From NCBI RefSeq assembly GCF_032854445.1, contig NC_088295.1:7878501-7938500 (forward strand): a stretch of DNA of 60,000 nt. The letters are read 5' to 3'. Source of the stretch: Liolophura sinensis. Lineage: Eukaryota; Mollusca; Polyplacophora; Chitonida; Chitonidae. The translations under genes and the position numbers were made by a program. The notes beneath the pieces are model-generated. The model saw nothing but the letters and a program-made list of their open reading frames with translations. It was not told the origin of the DNA and searched no databases. Shown here piece by piece: positions 27,101-35,406 of this stretch (positions within the stretch are counted from its first letter, which is position 1; each line of letters starts with the position of its first letter).

Positions 27101-27882
27101 GCATTATGATGGGTGGAAACCAGGCACAGCCCGGGGGAAACCCTCGACCATCCGCAGGTTGCTGCCAGACCTTCTCACTTACAGCCGGTGAGGAAGCCAG
27201 AATAAGTTGGACTTGAACTCACAGCGACCACATTGGTGAGAGCCTTCTGGGTCATTATGCTTCGCTAGCGTGCTAACCAACTGAGCCACGGAGGCCCCCG
27301 TATTTCCTCATAAACACTAATGGGCAAAGACAAATTCTGGCTCCAGTGTAAATAATTCACCCTACCATCATGAATTCAGATAATGATGAACAGTGAATGA
27401 TGGTAGCCAAACAAACACTACAAAGAAGCAGAATTTTACCAGTTTGGCCAGAAAATGGAACCACATGTATTCTGTAAAAAGAGGCGAAACATGATAATGG
27501 TGTGAGGATAACAGTAGATAGTGCCTGGAGAATATGACAAACTGTAGGGTCAAAATCTTCAATAACTTCCACGTGCATCAACAACTTGAGGCTTGATTCT
27601 CGAATAATTCTGTTTATATTTTACATCACCAATATTTACACAAATATGAATCCCTGGGCTACAAAATCAAATAAGAAAAGTCAATCATGTTTAGGTGGCA
27701 AAAAAAAACACAAAAAACAAAGCAAGCAATAATTTTAGAGACTGCATTCTCTGTTCATTCACTTTAATATTACCATGGAGTTCCATTTGGTCAGGCTGCA
27801 CGGATTGGTTCATGTAGCTTCTGGCATCCCAATTGGATAATGGTGCCGTGCTGTGGTCTTGGAAACCCGGGGGCCCATACAT
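1..27882 (-). CDS. Gene L: TMC family multi-pass membrane protein (17 exons, 3' end off window)
   Basis: Coding exons (5' to 3' on the minus strand): 27882-27774, 26846-26733, 26516-26285, 25893-25821, 21749-21477, 20762-20614, 20120-19970, 8392-8237, 6328-6186, 4070-3938, 3482-3385, 3074-2979, 2758-2683, 2198-2068, 1432-1268, 811-733, 105-1 (open). All junctions are GT-AG and keep one frame for about 761 residues. TMC hallmarks seen: KKIEGHFGTGVVSYF (about residue 205), CWETAMGERIYRL (residue 512), a W-LGTFYCP segment (576), and PSEDCGPYR (about 649). Hydrophobic segments fit the ten-TM TMC fold; the N-terminal ~170 residues are hydrophilic. TMC1/2 form mechanotransduction channels; the function of this invertebrate paralog is not known from the sequence. 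YYGYY after the first TM suggests the TMC5/6/7/8 side of the family, weakly. Most of the intron length is tandem repeat. Confidence 0.95.
231..715. repeat. 34-38 bp tandem repeat, ~13 copies
   Basis: Units carry gacatgcccaaatgataa and cacagtatgtatgaaa; copies differ mainly in the spacer (aaaacca or aaccca). It lies in the last visible intron of gene L (106-732). Confidence 0.95.
733..811 (-). CDS. Gene L exon 16 (post-TM helix)
   Basis: It is 79 bp, the same length as gene R exon 56436-56514, and shares the ending QLVL (KEMVALLKHQLVL against KDMVKMLKDQLVL). Acceptor ttaacag|TGTGGG, donor GTTTTG|gtaggt. Confidence 0.94.
1268..1432 (-). CDS. Gene L exon 15 (CGP motif, last TM)
   Basis: It encodes IEPSEDCGPYRGKSKAYDV and a final hydrophobic stretch GFVAGIIVVL. 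Acceptor gttttcag|CATAGA, donor CTCTG|gtgagt. It aligns with PSKGCGPFR of gene R. Confidence 0.93.
1483..1955. repeat. ~37-45 bp degenerate tandem repeat, about 12 copies
   Basis: Units carry actgctacagaaagaaac and ttaacaatacagcatgc with variable spacing. It fills most of the intron between gene L exons 14 and 15. Confidence 0.9.
2068..2198 (-). CDS. Gene L exon 14 (Cys-Pro motif, next TM)
   Basis: It is 131 bp, identical in length to gene R exon 55495-55625. It encodes NCRPSLKPWRASRTHTIF followed by a hydrophobic helix. Acceptor gttttcag|GTGAGT, donor ATTTT|gtaagt. Confidence 0.94.
2683..2758 (-). CDS. Gene L exon 13 (TM7 region)
   Basis: It is 76 bp, identical in length to gene R exon 55113-55188. 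It encodes LGTFYCPFLSLITIVKLF after the split Trp codon. Acceptor gtttcag|GCTGGG, donor AAGAGG|gtgagt. Confidence 0.94.
2887..2943. repeat. 22 bp repeat, 2.5 copies
   Basis: cttttgcaacttagcgaact repeats head to tail in the intron between gene L exons 12 and 13. Confidence 0.85.
2979..3074 (-). CDS. Gene L exon 12 (amphipathic segment)
   Basis: No long open frame marks it, but acceptor tcacctag|ACTAAT and donor CTGCTG|gtttgt frame a TMC-like peptide, FNIGRNTLNLIYSQTLCW. Phases 2/2 match gene R. Confidence 0.9.
3385..3482 (-). CDS. Gene L exon 11 (CWE motif, TM6)
   Basis: It encodes CWETAMGERIYRLVLVDFVF, the most conserved TMC signature. It is 98 bp, the same length as gene R exon 54395-54492. 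Acceptor ttgtacag|TGCTGG, donor AGAAG|gtcagt. Confidence 0.95.
3938..4070 (-). CDS. Gene L exon 10 (TM5 and extracellular loop)
   Basis: Acceptor cctttcag|GACGAT, donor GAACCT|gtgagt. It encodes a TM segment (LLKAVILGVLVYFWF) and a polar loop with paired Cys, ending just before the CWE motif. Confidence 0.92.
4384..6012. repeat. 28 bp minisatellite, ~50 copies, split by a SINE fragment
   Basis: Each unit contains a palindromic acatgtacatgt-type core followed by gtgtgtaacttgtcagg. It runs 4384-4971 and 5158-6012, with a SINE fragment in between. It lies in the intron between gene L exons 9 and 10. Confidence 0.95.
4972..5157 (+). mobile_element. SINE 3' fragment inside the 28 bp array
   Basis: It matches the body and tail of the full SINE at 31717: ttcctctccggccgta, accataatgctgg, gtcgtataagtgaaata, and an (aaat)n end. 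The tRNA-like head is missing. Confidence 0.88.
6186..6328 (-). CDS. Gene L exon 9 (TM4)
   Basis: Acceptor cctccacag|AATGAC, donor GTCAG|gtaagt (phase 2). It encodes LPLTISAMLVIIPFAFSVIG and a basic/acidic NLERYVVPKTELYF stretch matching exon 53014-53186 of gene R. Confidence 0.93.
6690..8236 (-). repeat. 112 bp array made of the 3' half of gene L exon 8 plus its splice donor, 14 copies
   Basis: Read on the minus strand, each unit has about 78 bp that translates as SNVIVLGLIIGVAYLMYYL plus SQSEQLE, then gtaagc or gtaaac and ~34 bp of intron. The first copy adjoins the real exon 8 (8237-8392). Copies are nearly identical; two (6690-6780 and about 7353) are shortened. No unit has an AG acceptor at the exon edge. 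Confidence 0.93.
8237..8392 (-). CDS. Gene L exon 8 (TM3), parent of the 112 bp array
   Basis: Acceptor tgtttcag|GAGTAC, donor CTTGAG|gtaagc, 52 codons in phase 0. TM3 is SNLIVLGLIAGAAYLVYYL. It lies 11.6 kb from exon 7. Its 3' 78 bp plus donor recur 14 times just downstream, but only this copy has a convincing acceptor and the full 5' half. Confidence 0.93.
8640..9362. repeat. 25 bp minisatellite, ~28 copies
   Basis: The unit contains ggtattttacatgaacata followed by cacag, with catgcac/catgaac variants. It lies in the intron between gene L exons 7 and 8. Confidence 0.95.
9366..9444 (+). mobile_element. SINE tail fragment
   Basis: It has cacaatgctggtcgcagt, gtggaatattcttgagta and a terminal (aaat)n, joined directly to the 25 bp array. 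Confidence 0.8.
9628..17423. repeat. 113 bp satellite, ~69 units, with higher-order structure
   Basis: The unit runs acaaaatctggaaagagcat ... ggaggggtggagccaccc ... taccctgagcaaa; period 113 bp (second unit 110). Diagnostic sites are cctagcc/cccgagcc/cctagct/cccgagct, gtcg/gttg and catgat/cacgat. Their order repeats with an ~18-unit spacing. All of it lies inside one 11.6 kb intron of gene L. No gene-like content. Confidence 0.97.
17725..19760 (+). pseudogene. Mariner transposase pseudogene
   Basis: It runs from the ATG near 17725 to the C-terminal block QPADFYRQGLYSCLKR (about 19650-19690). It is broken by stops (for example after LHMRKLYA, and after AITMLP) and by the 102 bp array between 17893 and 18985. 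The HDN triad site reads QDN and the first catalytic Asp region is not recognisable. Confidence 0.85.
17893..18985. repeat. 102 bp satellite: mariner segment fused to a SINE tail, 11 copies
   Basis: Each unit has about 70 bp of mariner transposase DNA (reads ATDDDTICQVEAAIL on the plus strand) plus gtgagtgagtgagtgcttgg and ggtttaacgtc, the latter matching the end of the SINE at 33577. Because 102 is a multiple of 3, long spurious frames run through it on the minus strand. Confidence 0.93.
19970..20120 (-). CDS. Gene L exon 7 (TM2-TM3 cytoplasmic loop)
   Basis: It encodes SMSKSYRENYIDGSGELG, then a GGWDCGI core and KHRSLFNEF. It is equivalent to the two alternative exons of gene R, but only one copy is seen here. 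Acceptor ttctag|CATGTC, donor TTTCAG|gtttgt. Confidence 0.95.
20199..20440 (-). mobile_element. tRNA-headed SINE, minus orientation
   Basis: The minus strand begins ggggcctccgtggctcagtt (box A) with a B-box-like tgagttcaagtcc, then the conserved body and an AT-rich tail. Flanked by aggttaaag on both sides, a 9 bp target duplication. It lies in the intron between gene L exons 6 and 7... downstream side of exon 7. Confidence 0.88.
20536..20600 (-). pseudogene. Decayed duplicate of part of gene L exon 6
   Basis: About 60 bp (ccacaggtataacaggtaag ... gaccctccactaatggt) closely match 20652-20712 inside exon 6. It lies just past the exon 6 donor, with substitutions that interrupt the coding match. 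Confidence 0.8.
20614..20762 (-). CDS. Gene L exon 6 (TM2)
   Basis: It begins GWFQATEMYYGYY, the TMC signature before TM2, then RYNMPYAYLLTCGAYYL. Acceptor aaaacag|GGCTGG; donor TTACAG|gtaagc in phase 2. A decayed copy of its middle part lies downstream in the next intron. Confidence 0.95.
21477..21749 (-). CDS. Gene L exon 5 (IEG motif and TM1)
   Basis: It encodes 91 residues with KKIEGHFGTGVVSYFRFLKW leading into TM1 and the start of the first extracellular loop. Acceptor tcacacag|AGGTGG, donor GGTGGG|gtaaga. It corresponds to two exons of gene R (47220-47301 and 47897-48156), whose extra intron splits the Gly codon of the IEG motif. Confidence 0.95.
21950..25505. repeat. 56 bp minisatellite, ~62 copies
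   Basis: The unit joins two related ~28 bp halves: cagaaatgtctacatcacag and cagtaatgtccacctgtcta. A block of 22 units is duplicated (rare variants ccacatcgca at 23531/24763 and ctaaatggca at 23811/25043 are each 1,232 bp apart). The array decays from 25505 to about 25735. It lies in the intron between gene L exons 4 and 5. Confidence 0.95.
25821..25893 (-). CDS. Gene L exon 4 (basic segment before TM1)
   Basis: Acceptor ttttcag|CCGG; it encodes RKMTSKRKARHVSWWKHQ. It is 73 bp against 70 bp for the gene R counterpart, with the same phases (2 in, 0 out). The donor is TTTG|gttggt, a weak GT site; it is chosen because it keeps frame and phase with the next exon. Confidence 0.78.
26285..26516 (-). 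CDS. Gene L exon 3 (N-terminal cytoplasmic region)
   Basis: Acceptor ttaacag|AGGAGC, donor CTTCG|gtgagg. It has an acidic centre (DSDADLEDD) between basic ends and no membrane segment. It ends in phase 2 just before the conserved RRK start of the next exon, the same phase as the equivalent junction in gene R. Confidence 0.88.
26733..26846 (-). CDS. Gene L exon 2 (N-terminal cytoplasmic region)
   Basis: Acceptor tggcag|TG at 26847 and donor CAG|gtagga at 26732; both junctions are phase 1. It encodes a hydrophilic stretch ending AELIKELPSHRP, similar in style to the pre-TM1 region of other TMCs. Confidence 0.85.
27028..27297 (-). mobile_element. Full-length tRNA-headed SINE, minus orientation
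   Basis: It reads (minus strand) from ggggcctccgtggctcagtt at 27297 to an (aaat)n tail at 27028. Flanks ta(g/t)ttcctcat form an 11 bp target duplication with one mismatch. It lies between gene L exons 1 and 2. Confidence 0.9.
27774..27882 (-). CDS. Gene L exon 1 (start codon)
   Basis: The first in-frame ATG (27882-27880) opens MYGPPGFQDHSTAPLSNWDA. The exon ends CATG|gtaata in phase 1, and the leftover G joins TG of the next exon to give Val. A GTG-initiated reading from 27921 is in frame, but ATG is the sensible eukaryotic start. The 5' UTR and promoter upstream are not identified. Confidence 0.8.
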
Positions 27883-29305
27883 GGTACATATATACAGGTG
27901 AGTTGGCGAGTTTGCTGTCACATTAGTGCACCATCTAGCAGCAGAAGATAGGATAACCTGGTACAGCCCTCAGAACCATTCCAAGCCACACAGCTTAAAC
28001 ATCAGCCCTACAGGAACAAGGGAAAAAATCAAGCTATCAGATATCACTGGCAATATATAAAGCGCAAACATTGCAGAAACCCAATTGTTTACCTGACATT
28101 TAACAGGATTGGTGATCACTGGCTGTGTTCACCAGTCAGTACCTCCCCACAGACTTCTGTATCAACATCACCACTATATGACATTACCGACTGACATTAA
28201 ATAATGTTCATGACCACAGACTCTGACAATATTCCCAGATTCAAATCATTCATCAAAAGTCACAGCCATGATGGGAATTATTAAGAAATAAAGTAAACAT
28301 AGGGACACATGTACATAAAAAGAGCAGCTTTAATCAATGCTCAGCCACTGGAATGCACTAGTATATATACATGTACAGTGTGCACACATTTATACAACTG
28401 CAACCACATACACACATGTGTATACAGGTTTGGCTACAAATGTGCAGGAAAAAACTACAAGAAACATATATGTAGAATCAATCCTTTGTCAATAAACAAA
28501 ATACTACATATGAAAATATTGTCTGAATCACTGTCTGTATTCAACACAGACAAACACGTGCAATTATGACCCACAAAGAAACCTGGAGAGGCACATCTCC
28601 TCTAAATGTAGTAACAGTCTGCACAAGATGTCAGAAGTACATGTCAAGGCTGTACATTTCTGAACTCCCTAGCCTCCTTGTCAAAAAAAAATTACATCCA
28701 GTTTGAATGGAGAAATGCAGCATTCAGAAAGGAAAACAATATACATGAAAATCCATTAAAATCCCCACTGCAATTAAACTTAAGCATGCAAATGATAGGG
28801 AACATGTATGATAAGTTTCATCGAAATAGATTCCATAATTTAGGAAGAGTTGCATGGACAAAATTAGAATACATCAAAAGCACTATTACACGAAGTCCTA
28901 AATGTGCATAATTATGAAAATAATTATTGCCATTACACTTAATTGTCACTAAATTTAAGCCTGCCCAAGTTCAGATGATAGACAAGATGCATGGACAAAA
29001 TCGTGTCTAAAGACAGACAGGGTGATTCCAGAAGGGAAGATAACAAAATTTTATAAAATTTTTATGGATATCCAACCAGATTCCCGTTAAAAGTTTTGCG
29101 TTTACGGGCTTGTGATTCACTATGACAGCAATTTACTCCTGATGTCAAATTATGCCACACTACTCCAAAATTAAAACTTTCCCCAATTCTATCAGAGAAA
29201 CTACATGGTGTCGAAATGTAATGAAATCCCCGGTTTGCCTGCCCTGGATCTTCTGCACCAGTGACAATCTTTTTCACTGCAGAACATTTGGGACATGTTA
29301 AATTT

Positions 29306-29535
29306 ATTTTTTTGATTGGTATTTTTTTTTGCTGTTCTCAAGAATATTTCACTTGTACAGCGTCAGCCACCATTATGGTAGGAGAAAACAGAGAAACACA
29401 CGACCATCCACAGGTTGTTGGCTTCCTCTCAAGTTGTGCCTACTAAGGTCAGACTTGAACTCAAAGTGGTCACATTGGTGAAAGCCTCCTAGGTAACTGT
29501 CATGCAATAGTAGCCACTCAGCCATGGAAGCCTCA
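29306..29535 (-). mobile_element. Diverged SINE copy
   Basis: Same order of blocks as the full SINE on the minus strand: gccatggctgagtggcta head, box-B-like gagttcaagtc, a tataagtgaaata-like core, and an A-rich tail. Many substitutions and deletions. Confidence 0.75.
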
Positions 29536-30685
29536 GAAATACATCTAAGGTCAATATTAACAGTTCCATGATTAACATGTGTTTTCAGTTAACCTGTAAA
29601 TATTTGCTCTGAGTACCAAAAACAAAATCAAGGTTGCATTAGGAGTTGATATGTGGCCACAAGAAGTCACTCACCATCTGTTTTTCATTTGTCGACCTCC
29701 ACGAACACGAACATTAGTACACCATATAACAGCAATGTACACAATGGAGAGAGAAGAACTGGAGTAACTACTGTTAAGGCTGATCAAAGCCTGCACTAAA
29801 CAGGCTGGGAACATTCTACATAGAGGTCTGGCAGTTCATGTGTAGCCAGATTTCAAAATAATGCCGAACCCATGTAACGGTGAGCTTAGAGTAATAAAAC
29901 ATGCATGCTGAAAAATTTGCAAGAAAAATAACAAAGATGCTAAACTATTTACAGGTAGGTTTTTGCATACAAGCAGTTTTTACTTCCCTCCTCAAATAGC
30001 ATAACAAACAGTCTGAATTTAGGTTTAAACATTACTTGCTGCAGTCCACTTGTTTGTGTTCACTACAGGCGTCTCTGTATACTGCATGTCTGACAGCTTT
30101 TTCATGCTACCAAACCACGGCTTACACCTACATGTAGTTGTACATATCGGACTCACTATTAGCAGAAGTTGAAAAAAGGGCATTTTAGAAGCACAACACT
30201 CCAAACTTTCTAACATACCTCATAGGATGCTTCACGAATTCCACATAGTTGAATGGTACTGATTATTCAATAGAGCTAATTAAATTGGGTAGCCAATAGA
30301 TCATTGGCCCTTGAGTTTCAAACACAATACTGAAACCCTTGGAAATGTATCGTGAAGGTAATCTTTACCTGAAGTAAAGCAATGAGATCAGGTTGGCCTG
30401 ATCAGGTTTCAATTTATATATGTTTTTCTAACACAATACAACAGTATAAGTGATGTGTAATAGTTGATGAATAATACAGTTTTATACAGTAAATGACTTA
30501 AAATTTAGCCCATGACTAAAAAAAAAATGCACTTTTTGAACAAATTTTTATCATAATAATTGCCTCTTCTTTGTTTTTTGTTTGGGGGTTTGGTGGGATG
30601 GAAGGCAATGGTGGAACTACCACAGTCAGTATTTACTTGCCAAGTAAACTGCATACATTCAAGAATTACGGTATTGGACCTAAGA

Positions 30686-30787
30686 TTTCATCCAAGACCT
30701 GCTGACTTACTTTGCCTGATTCATCCAAGACCTGCTGACTCACTTTGCCCGATTCATCCAAGACCTGCTGACTCGCTTTGCCTGATT
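30686..30787. repeat. 33 bp repeat, 3 copies
   Basis: ttcatccaagacctgctgac followed by t(t/c)(a/g)ctttgcc(t/c)ga, three times head to tail. Confidence 0.9.
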
Positions 30788-31716
30788 CAGAGTGTTGCAC
30801 TTATCACACAAAGGTGTCTTGAAGTTTCTTGAAGGTAAGAGGTAAGCTTTGGCACTGGATGTAGTATTTCATAATATTTATTTGCAAAAATCAGATGTTT
30901 GGACAAATTTTAGGGCAAATATACTTCGTAATCCTGGAAACATAACACCCATGAATGCACAACACCTCTACTACCTCCAATATCAGGCTTGGTAAACACC
31001 AAGATACGAATCTCTGTGGGGAATTGTAAGGACATGGACTAAATAACAGTGTGACCCACATCTATATAGGTCTACTTTAACATCACATAACACACCCTAG
31101 CTGTTTTCCACCCCTTCAGTGTGTGTTGCATCTACCCTGTTTTGACTACCCAACAGTCCATCTTTGGAAAAGCTTGCTGCATAAGCATGAACTTACTGTA
31201 ATTCCTCGATCTTGTTTAGAAGGTGTTTATTCAAGTGTACTCTGAAGGCATTATTATGTGAAGACTGATAAATCTATATTTTTCTTTAAGCCATGAAATT
31301 GGCCAATCTAACCAATGTAGTTTTGTTTCCAAAATCAAATTAATGTAACGGGTCTACCAATTATTAAACATGTGCAAAAACTGCAATGAAATTTGCTTTT
31401 ATACACGCAAAAAATGTTGAGGAATTAGTGCCCATGTAATTGCACAAATAATCAACTGTTTCCTCTTCTCATCCTACCAGCCAATGCATAAAGTGAGGAA
31501 ACCTTCACACAATGTACACAAACCTCTCCTCTCGTGACTTGTTGTGAAGTTTTTAGCCGTGACCAGCAGAACCAGCTACACAGTGAGTTGCTCACTCTAC
31601 CAACTGGTCAGTCAATTTTTCATGCTCCATCTTTCAAGTGGTCTATTCAGTCAGATTTTTGACATCCTATTTCTAAATGTGGAACATTCTCCCAATGAGA
31701 AGCCTGATTGCAAGAA

Positions 31717-31985
31717 GGGGCCTCCGTGGCTCAGTCAGTTAGCGCGCTAGCGCAGCGTAATGACCCAGAAGCCTCTCACCAATGTGGTCGCTGTGAGTTC
31801 AAGTCCAGCTTATTCTGGCTTCCTCTCCGGCCGTAAGTGGGAAGGTCTGCCAGCAACCTGCAGATGGTCGTGGGTTTCCCCCGGGCTGTGCCAGGTTTCC
31901 AACCACCATAATTCTGGCCGCCGTCGTATAAGTGAAATATTCTTGAGTACAGCGTAAAACATCAATGAAATAAATAAATAAATAA
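31717..31985 (+). mobile_element. Full-length tRNA-headed SINE with perfect target duplication
   Basis: Flanked by gattgcaagaa at 31706-31716 and 31986-31996 (11 bp, exact). It has an A-box-like tggctcagtcagttagcg (31727-31744), a B-box-like gagttcaagtcc (31795-31806), a conserved body with gtcgtataagtgaaata, and an (aaat)n tail. This is the reference copy for the SINE fragments in the window. The body resembles what I recall as a widespread mollusc SINE core; the name was not checked. Confidence 0.93.
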
Positions 31986-33493
31986 GATTGCAAGAAAATA
32001 TCCATACAGATATTTTGAGGACATTGCGTACAGACATTCGCCACTGCGAATTTGAACTTCTTAGGAGTCAATGGATAAAGTTACTATCAATGGTTCTGAT
32101 TTCTGACACTACCATGCAGCATGAAACCTACATGTATACCTACTAACATGTATACCTAGTACTTGCAACATGATATATCTATAAAAGCTCTTTCAGAAGA
32201 ACATGAATTATGACATTAAAATGACAATTTAGATGCCAACACTGAAGTCTTTTGTCCAGAAATTAAACAAACTCAAAAACACCCCTGAAGGGATACAGAA
32301 TTAAAACTGGTTGGCTGACAGTTGAGACAGGATTTCCCGAGTTAAATCTTGCAGCCTTGGTCACACGTGAATAAATGTACCATGCCAGTAACTGAAATTC
32401 AGCTGAGGCAATGCATAGTCTGGACTTGCCTATCTCTCACACCAGCCAATCAGAATCAATTCTGTATCGCTTTAAATAGACCTTAATGCAGATGCATCAG
32501 TGAGATTCAAGCAAAAATGTGTCACTTGAAAAATGCTAAACAAAAGTGACATATACTGGTACAGTTGATACTCTGATCTAGCCAGGCAGAACTGCGCAGT
32601 AACACTGTTATGATGAATGCCAGAAATTTAAACAGACATATTGATAGAAGATAAAAAAATTGTGCTGCAATTCTAAATGTCATCTACATAAAGTGAATGA
32701 CTTCCAAGTGGCTATGGGTGGACAATCAAATGTCCAGTTTTATCGGGGGTATCCCTTCGACCCCAACTATAGCTAGAAACATCGCCGAAGATTGTTTTTC
32801 TTGACTGGATTACCTCCCCTTGTGATGTTTAGTGAAATTTAAATGTCAGACAGGGTATTCTTTTTTAAATATACAGCCTACCTGGTAACTTCAGTTCTGC
32901 CATACAGAATTACTAATACAGGCACTTTATAATACATTAACAATGGAAAAGAAAGTCGTATTTGGTTTACAAGACTTAAAACTCACATTCAATCTGTCAT
33001 ATTATCCTCTCAAGAGAATGCTACATTGTGGGAATCTTTGTACTACCTCAACTGCATTTTATCTCGACTGTTGGGCAGACAGTTTTTGCCAGTGACTGAT
33101 TTCTCCTTGTAATTCTTTTAACTGAAATTTTTGTGAAAATATATGCTCTAGGCATTTATTTAGAAGTCAAATGCAACTCATTTTTGTATTTAGCTGAACC
33201 CACTGAAAAATCCTGAATTTCTTTCGACCATAGGTGGCAGAATTGTCCCACCGCTACTTACACCTAATATATATAACAAAGTACAGAGCTTCAGTGCCTG
33301 GGACAGAAGACCCAACTTTACATAGCAAGACACAAATCGCGGAAAAATAGTCCAACCTCAATCAAACGATGTTCGCTTAAAACTTGACACATTAAGCTTC
33401 ATGCTGCTGTATAAATCGGCCCACAAATGTACTTTCACTTGGATACATGAAGCTGGAAACCCGAAAGTTTTCAAGTTTTTTGTTTACCCAGAC

Positions 33494-34137
33494 CATATTT
33501 CTGCCATCGACCAAGTGAAATGTTATTTTAATAACACACTTTGAAATACCTTGATTGGCTACGGTTTACAGGAGTGAGTTAGTGAGTGCTTGGCGTTTAA
33601 CGTCGTACTGAACAATTTTCCAGTCATATGACGACGAAGGAATCCTTAATGTGAATGCAATGTGCCTCCTTGTAGCACGACGGATTCCCATCGCTCTTTT
33701 ATCTACTGCTGCTTCACTGAGATGACTCACCCAGGATGATCACCCAAGGCAGACCCAGGACTGATCCTGGGTCTACTGCTCCAAAAGGGGATGCTTTACC
33801 AACTGTGCTATTTGGGCTTTGCCGGTCCGGTTTACAGGAGTGCAGCAAGCTCTGTTTTTCACTCCATAAACACACAGCTGTCAGTTCAACCTACCTCCAT
33901 CACTTGTAATCCATCAGCCTCACTTTGATTGGTCTGTGACTTGCTTACAGCCAGTCAGAGCTAAGCTTTTATCGCCCTGACAGATCACAGCGATGGAGGA
34001 AAGTTGAACTGACATATTTGCGTTCATGGATTAACAAAACAGAGAATGCAGCATAATTGCCGTAAACCGTAACCACTCTAGGTATTTCAAGATGTTTTAT
34101 TAAAAGAACATCTGACTTGGTTAAAGACAGAAATACG
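33494..34137. mobile_element. Foldback MITE-like element interrupted by a SINE
   Basis: Left arm (33494-33576 continued at 33843-33901) and right arm (about 34000-34137) are imperfect inverted copies; matched pieces include ttgaaatacc/ggtatttcaa, cggtttac/gtaaaccg and agttcaac/gttgaact. No coding content. Without the SINE it is about 380 bp. Confidence 0.8.
33577..33827 (-). mobile_element. Second SINE family, inserted in the foldback element
   Basis: Flanked by cggtttacaggagtg at 33562-33576 and 33828-33842 (15 bp exact duplication). On the minus strand it has an A-box-like tagcacagttggtaaagc near its start and ends gttaaacgccaagcactcac. Its tail is the same sequence found in the 102 bp satellite. 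Confidence 0.87.
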
Positions 34138-34145
34138 ATAGCTCC

Positions 34146-34310
34146 AGTGGCTTTCCTCTCCCGCCGTACTTGGGAAGGTCTGCCTGCAATGTGCAGATGC
34201 TTGTGGGTTTCCCACGGTTTGTGGATGGTTTCCTCCCACTATAATGCTGGTCGCCGTCATATACGCGAAATATCCTTGAGTAAAACACCAATCATATAAA
34301 CAAAAAAAAA
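34146..34310 (+). mobile_element. SINE body/tail fragment
   Basis: ctttcctctcccgccgta through ctataatgctggtcgccgtc to an A-rich end; the head is missing. It sits directly after the foldback element. Confidence 0.82.
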
Positions 34311-34722
34311 ATACCATAAATCTTTTCCAGAAGGAGCTAGGGTACTTCACACGGAATTGGCTTTCAGAGTAGCTCGACAGCGGCCGTTCGCTGTAAATCG
34401 GAAAATGGGAGGAGGTAGGCCCAGCGGTACGTACTGGTGTGTACAGTTAAAGTGTAGCCTGAAAACGCTTGCCTTCCGCCTCTCCACTTGTCCACACCTA
34501 GCCAGACGCCAAATTACCCACGCTAATCTGGCAGTCTTATGTACATAAACGTTTGTCTTTTCATTATTTACAAAAAGTTTACATAGGTCAGGAGAGAGCT
34601 GTACTATTATACTTACTCTGAGAATAAACTTTAACACACCTCAAAACAACAAAGTCACATGTAGAATCAACAGGTGCGCTCGGGCCATTCGTCTACCTTA
34701 TGCTTTCGGTTTGCTAACACTT

Positions 34723-34736
34723 CCGCCAGAGGGCGG
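34723..34736. promoter_or_regulatory. CTCF-like motif between the divergent genes
   Basis: ccgccagagggcgg fits the CTCF core CCASYAGRGGGCRS at all but one position. This is a motif match only; occupancy is unknown. Confidence 0.35.
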
Positions 34737-35234
34737 GGTAAACTGACTAAGACTCGTACATTGTCCTGTTTACCTTCCTGGCGGGATTATGGATCGCGTG
34801 GTCGAGGGATACAACTTCAAAGCAAATTTTGTAATAATTTTTTTCAGTCATAAAAAAGCTTAAATTTGTAAGGCATTAAACATGATAATGAAAACCTGGC
34901 CGATTGTAAAATCATGATACATAAAGCCCACATGCCTTTAGCCTAGATGTGCATGTAGCCTAGTCTACAGGCTACTTGTGATCCCCGTTGTCCTATGTGA
35001 TAATTAATGTAAGGATTTAATTCTTACAACGCCTTAAAAATGATGTTTATAGCTTCATAAGTGATTTTTGTTTCAAAGGTAGAAAATATGTTAATTTCAA
35101 AAGTTTTAAAAATAATAGAGTGACTTCTTATCGTTCAGGTTGTCCTGTCAGTTCAATTTGGACATTGGCCTATTCTGAGAAATAGGCCTACAGAAGGCCT
35201 GTTTGATTTTCCGATAGCTATGAGTTAAAATGCA

Positions 35235-35309
35235 TATATTTATTTAATTATTTGATTGGTGTTTTTCGCCGTACTCAAGAATATTTCGCTTATACCACGG
35301 CGCCCATAT
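35235..35309 (-). mobile_element. SINE tail fragment
   Basis: tatttgattggtgtttttcg and actcaagaatatttcgctta match the reverse complement of the SINE tail; it is joined to the (TA)n tract. Confidence 0.75.
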
Positions 35310-35322
35310 TTATATATAGTTT

Positions 35323-35324
<2 letters not shown>

Positions 35325-35403
<79 letters not shown>
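35325..35403. repeat. (TA)n microsatellite, ~39 repeats
   Basis: Uninterrupted dinucleotide run. Confidence 0.98.

Positions 35404-35406
<3 letters not shown>

Larger units (their letters stand above)
27883..31716. other. Intergenic / upstream of gene L, no gene recognised
   Basis: It probably contains the gene L promoter and any 5' UTR exon, but nothing marks them. A diverged SINE (29306-29535) and a 33 bp triplicate (30686-30787) are the only structures I see. The short open frames here lack coding character. Confidence 0.6.

Noticed and set aside
31717-31806. tRNA gene
   Set aside because: A and B boxes are present, but the sequence runs straight into a SINE body and no full cloverleaf is evident.
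34347-34637. 96-residue minus-strand frame in the GC-richer patch
   Set aside because: No recognisable domain, no splice link to gene L exon 1, and overlapping frames on both strands.
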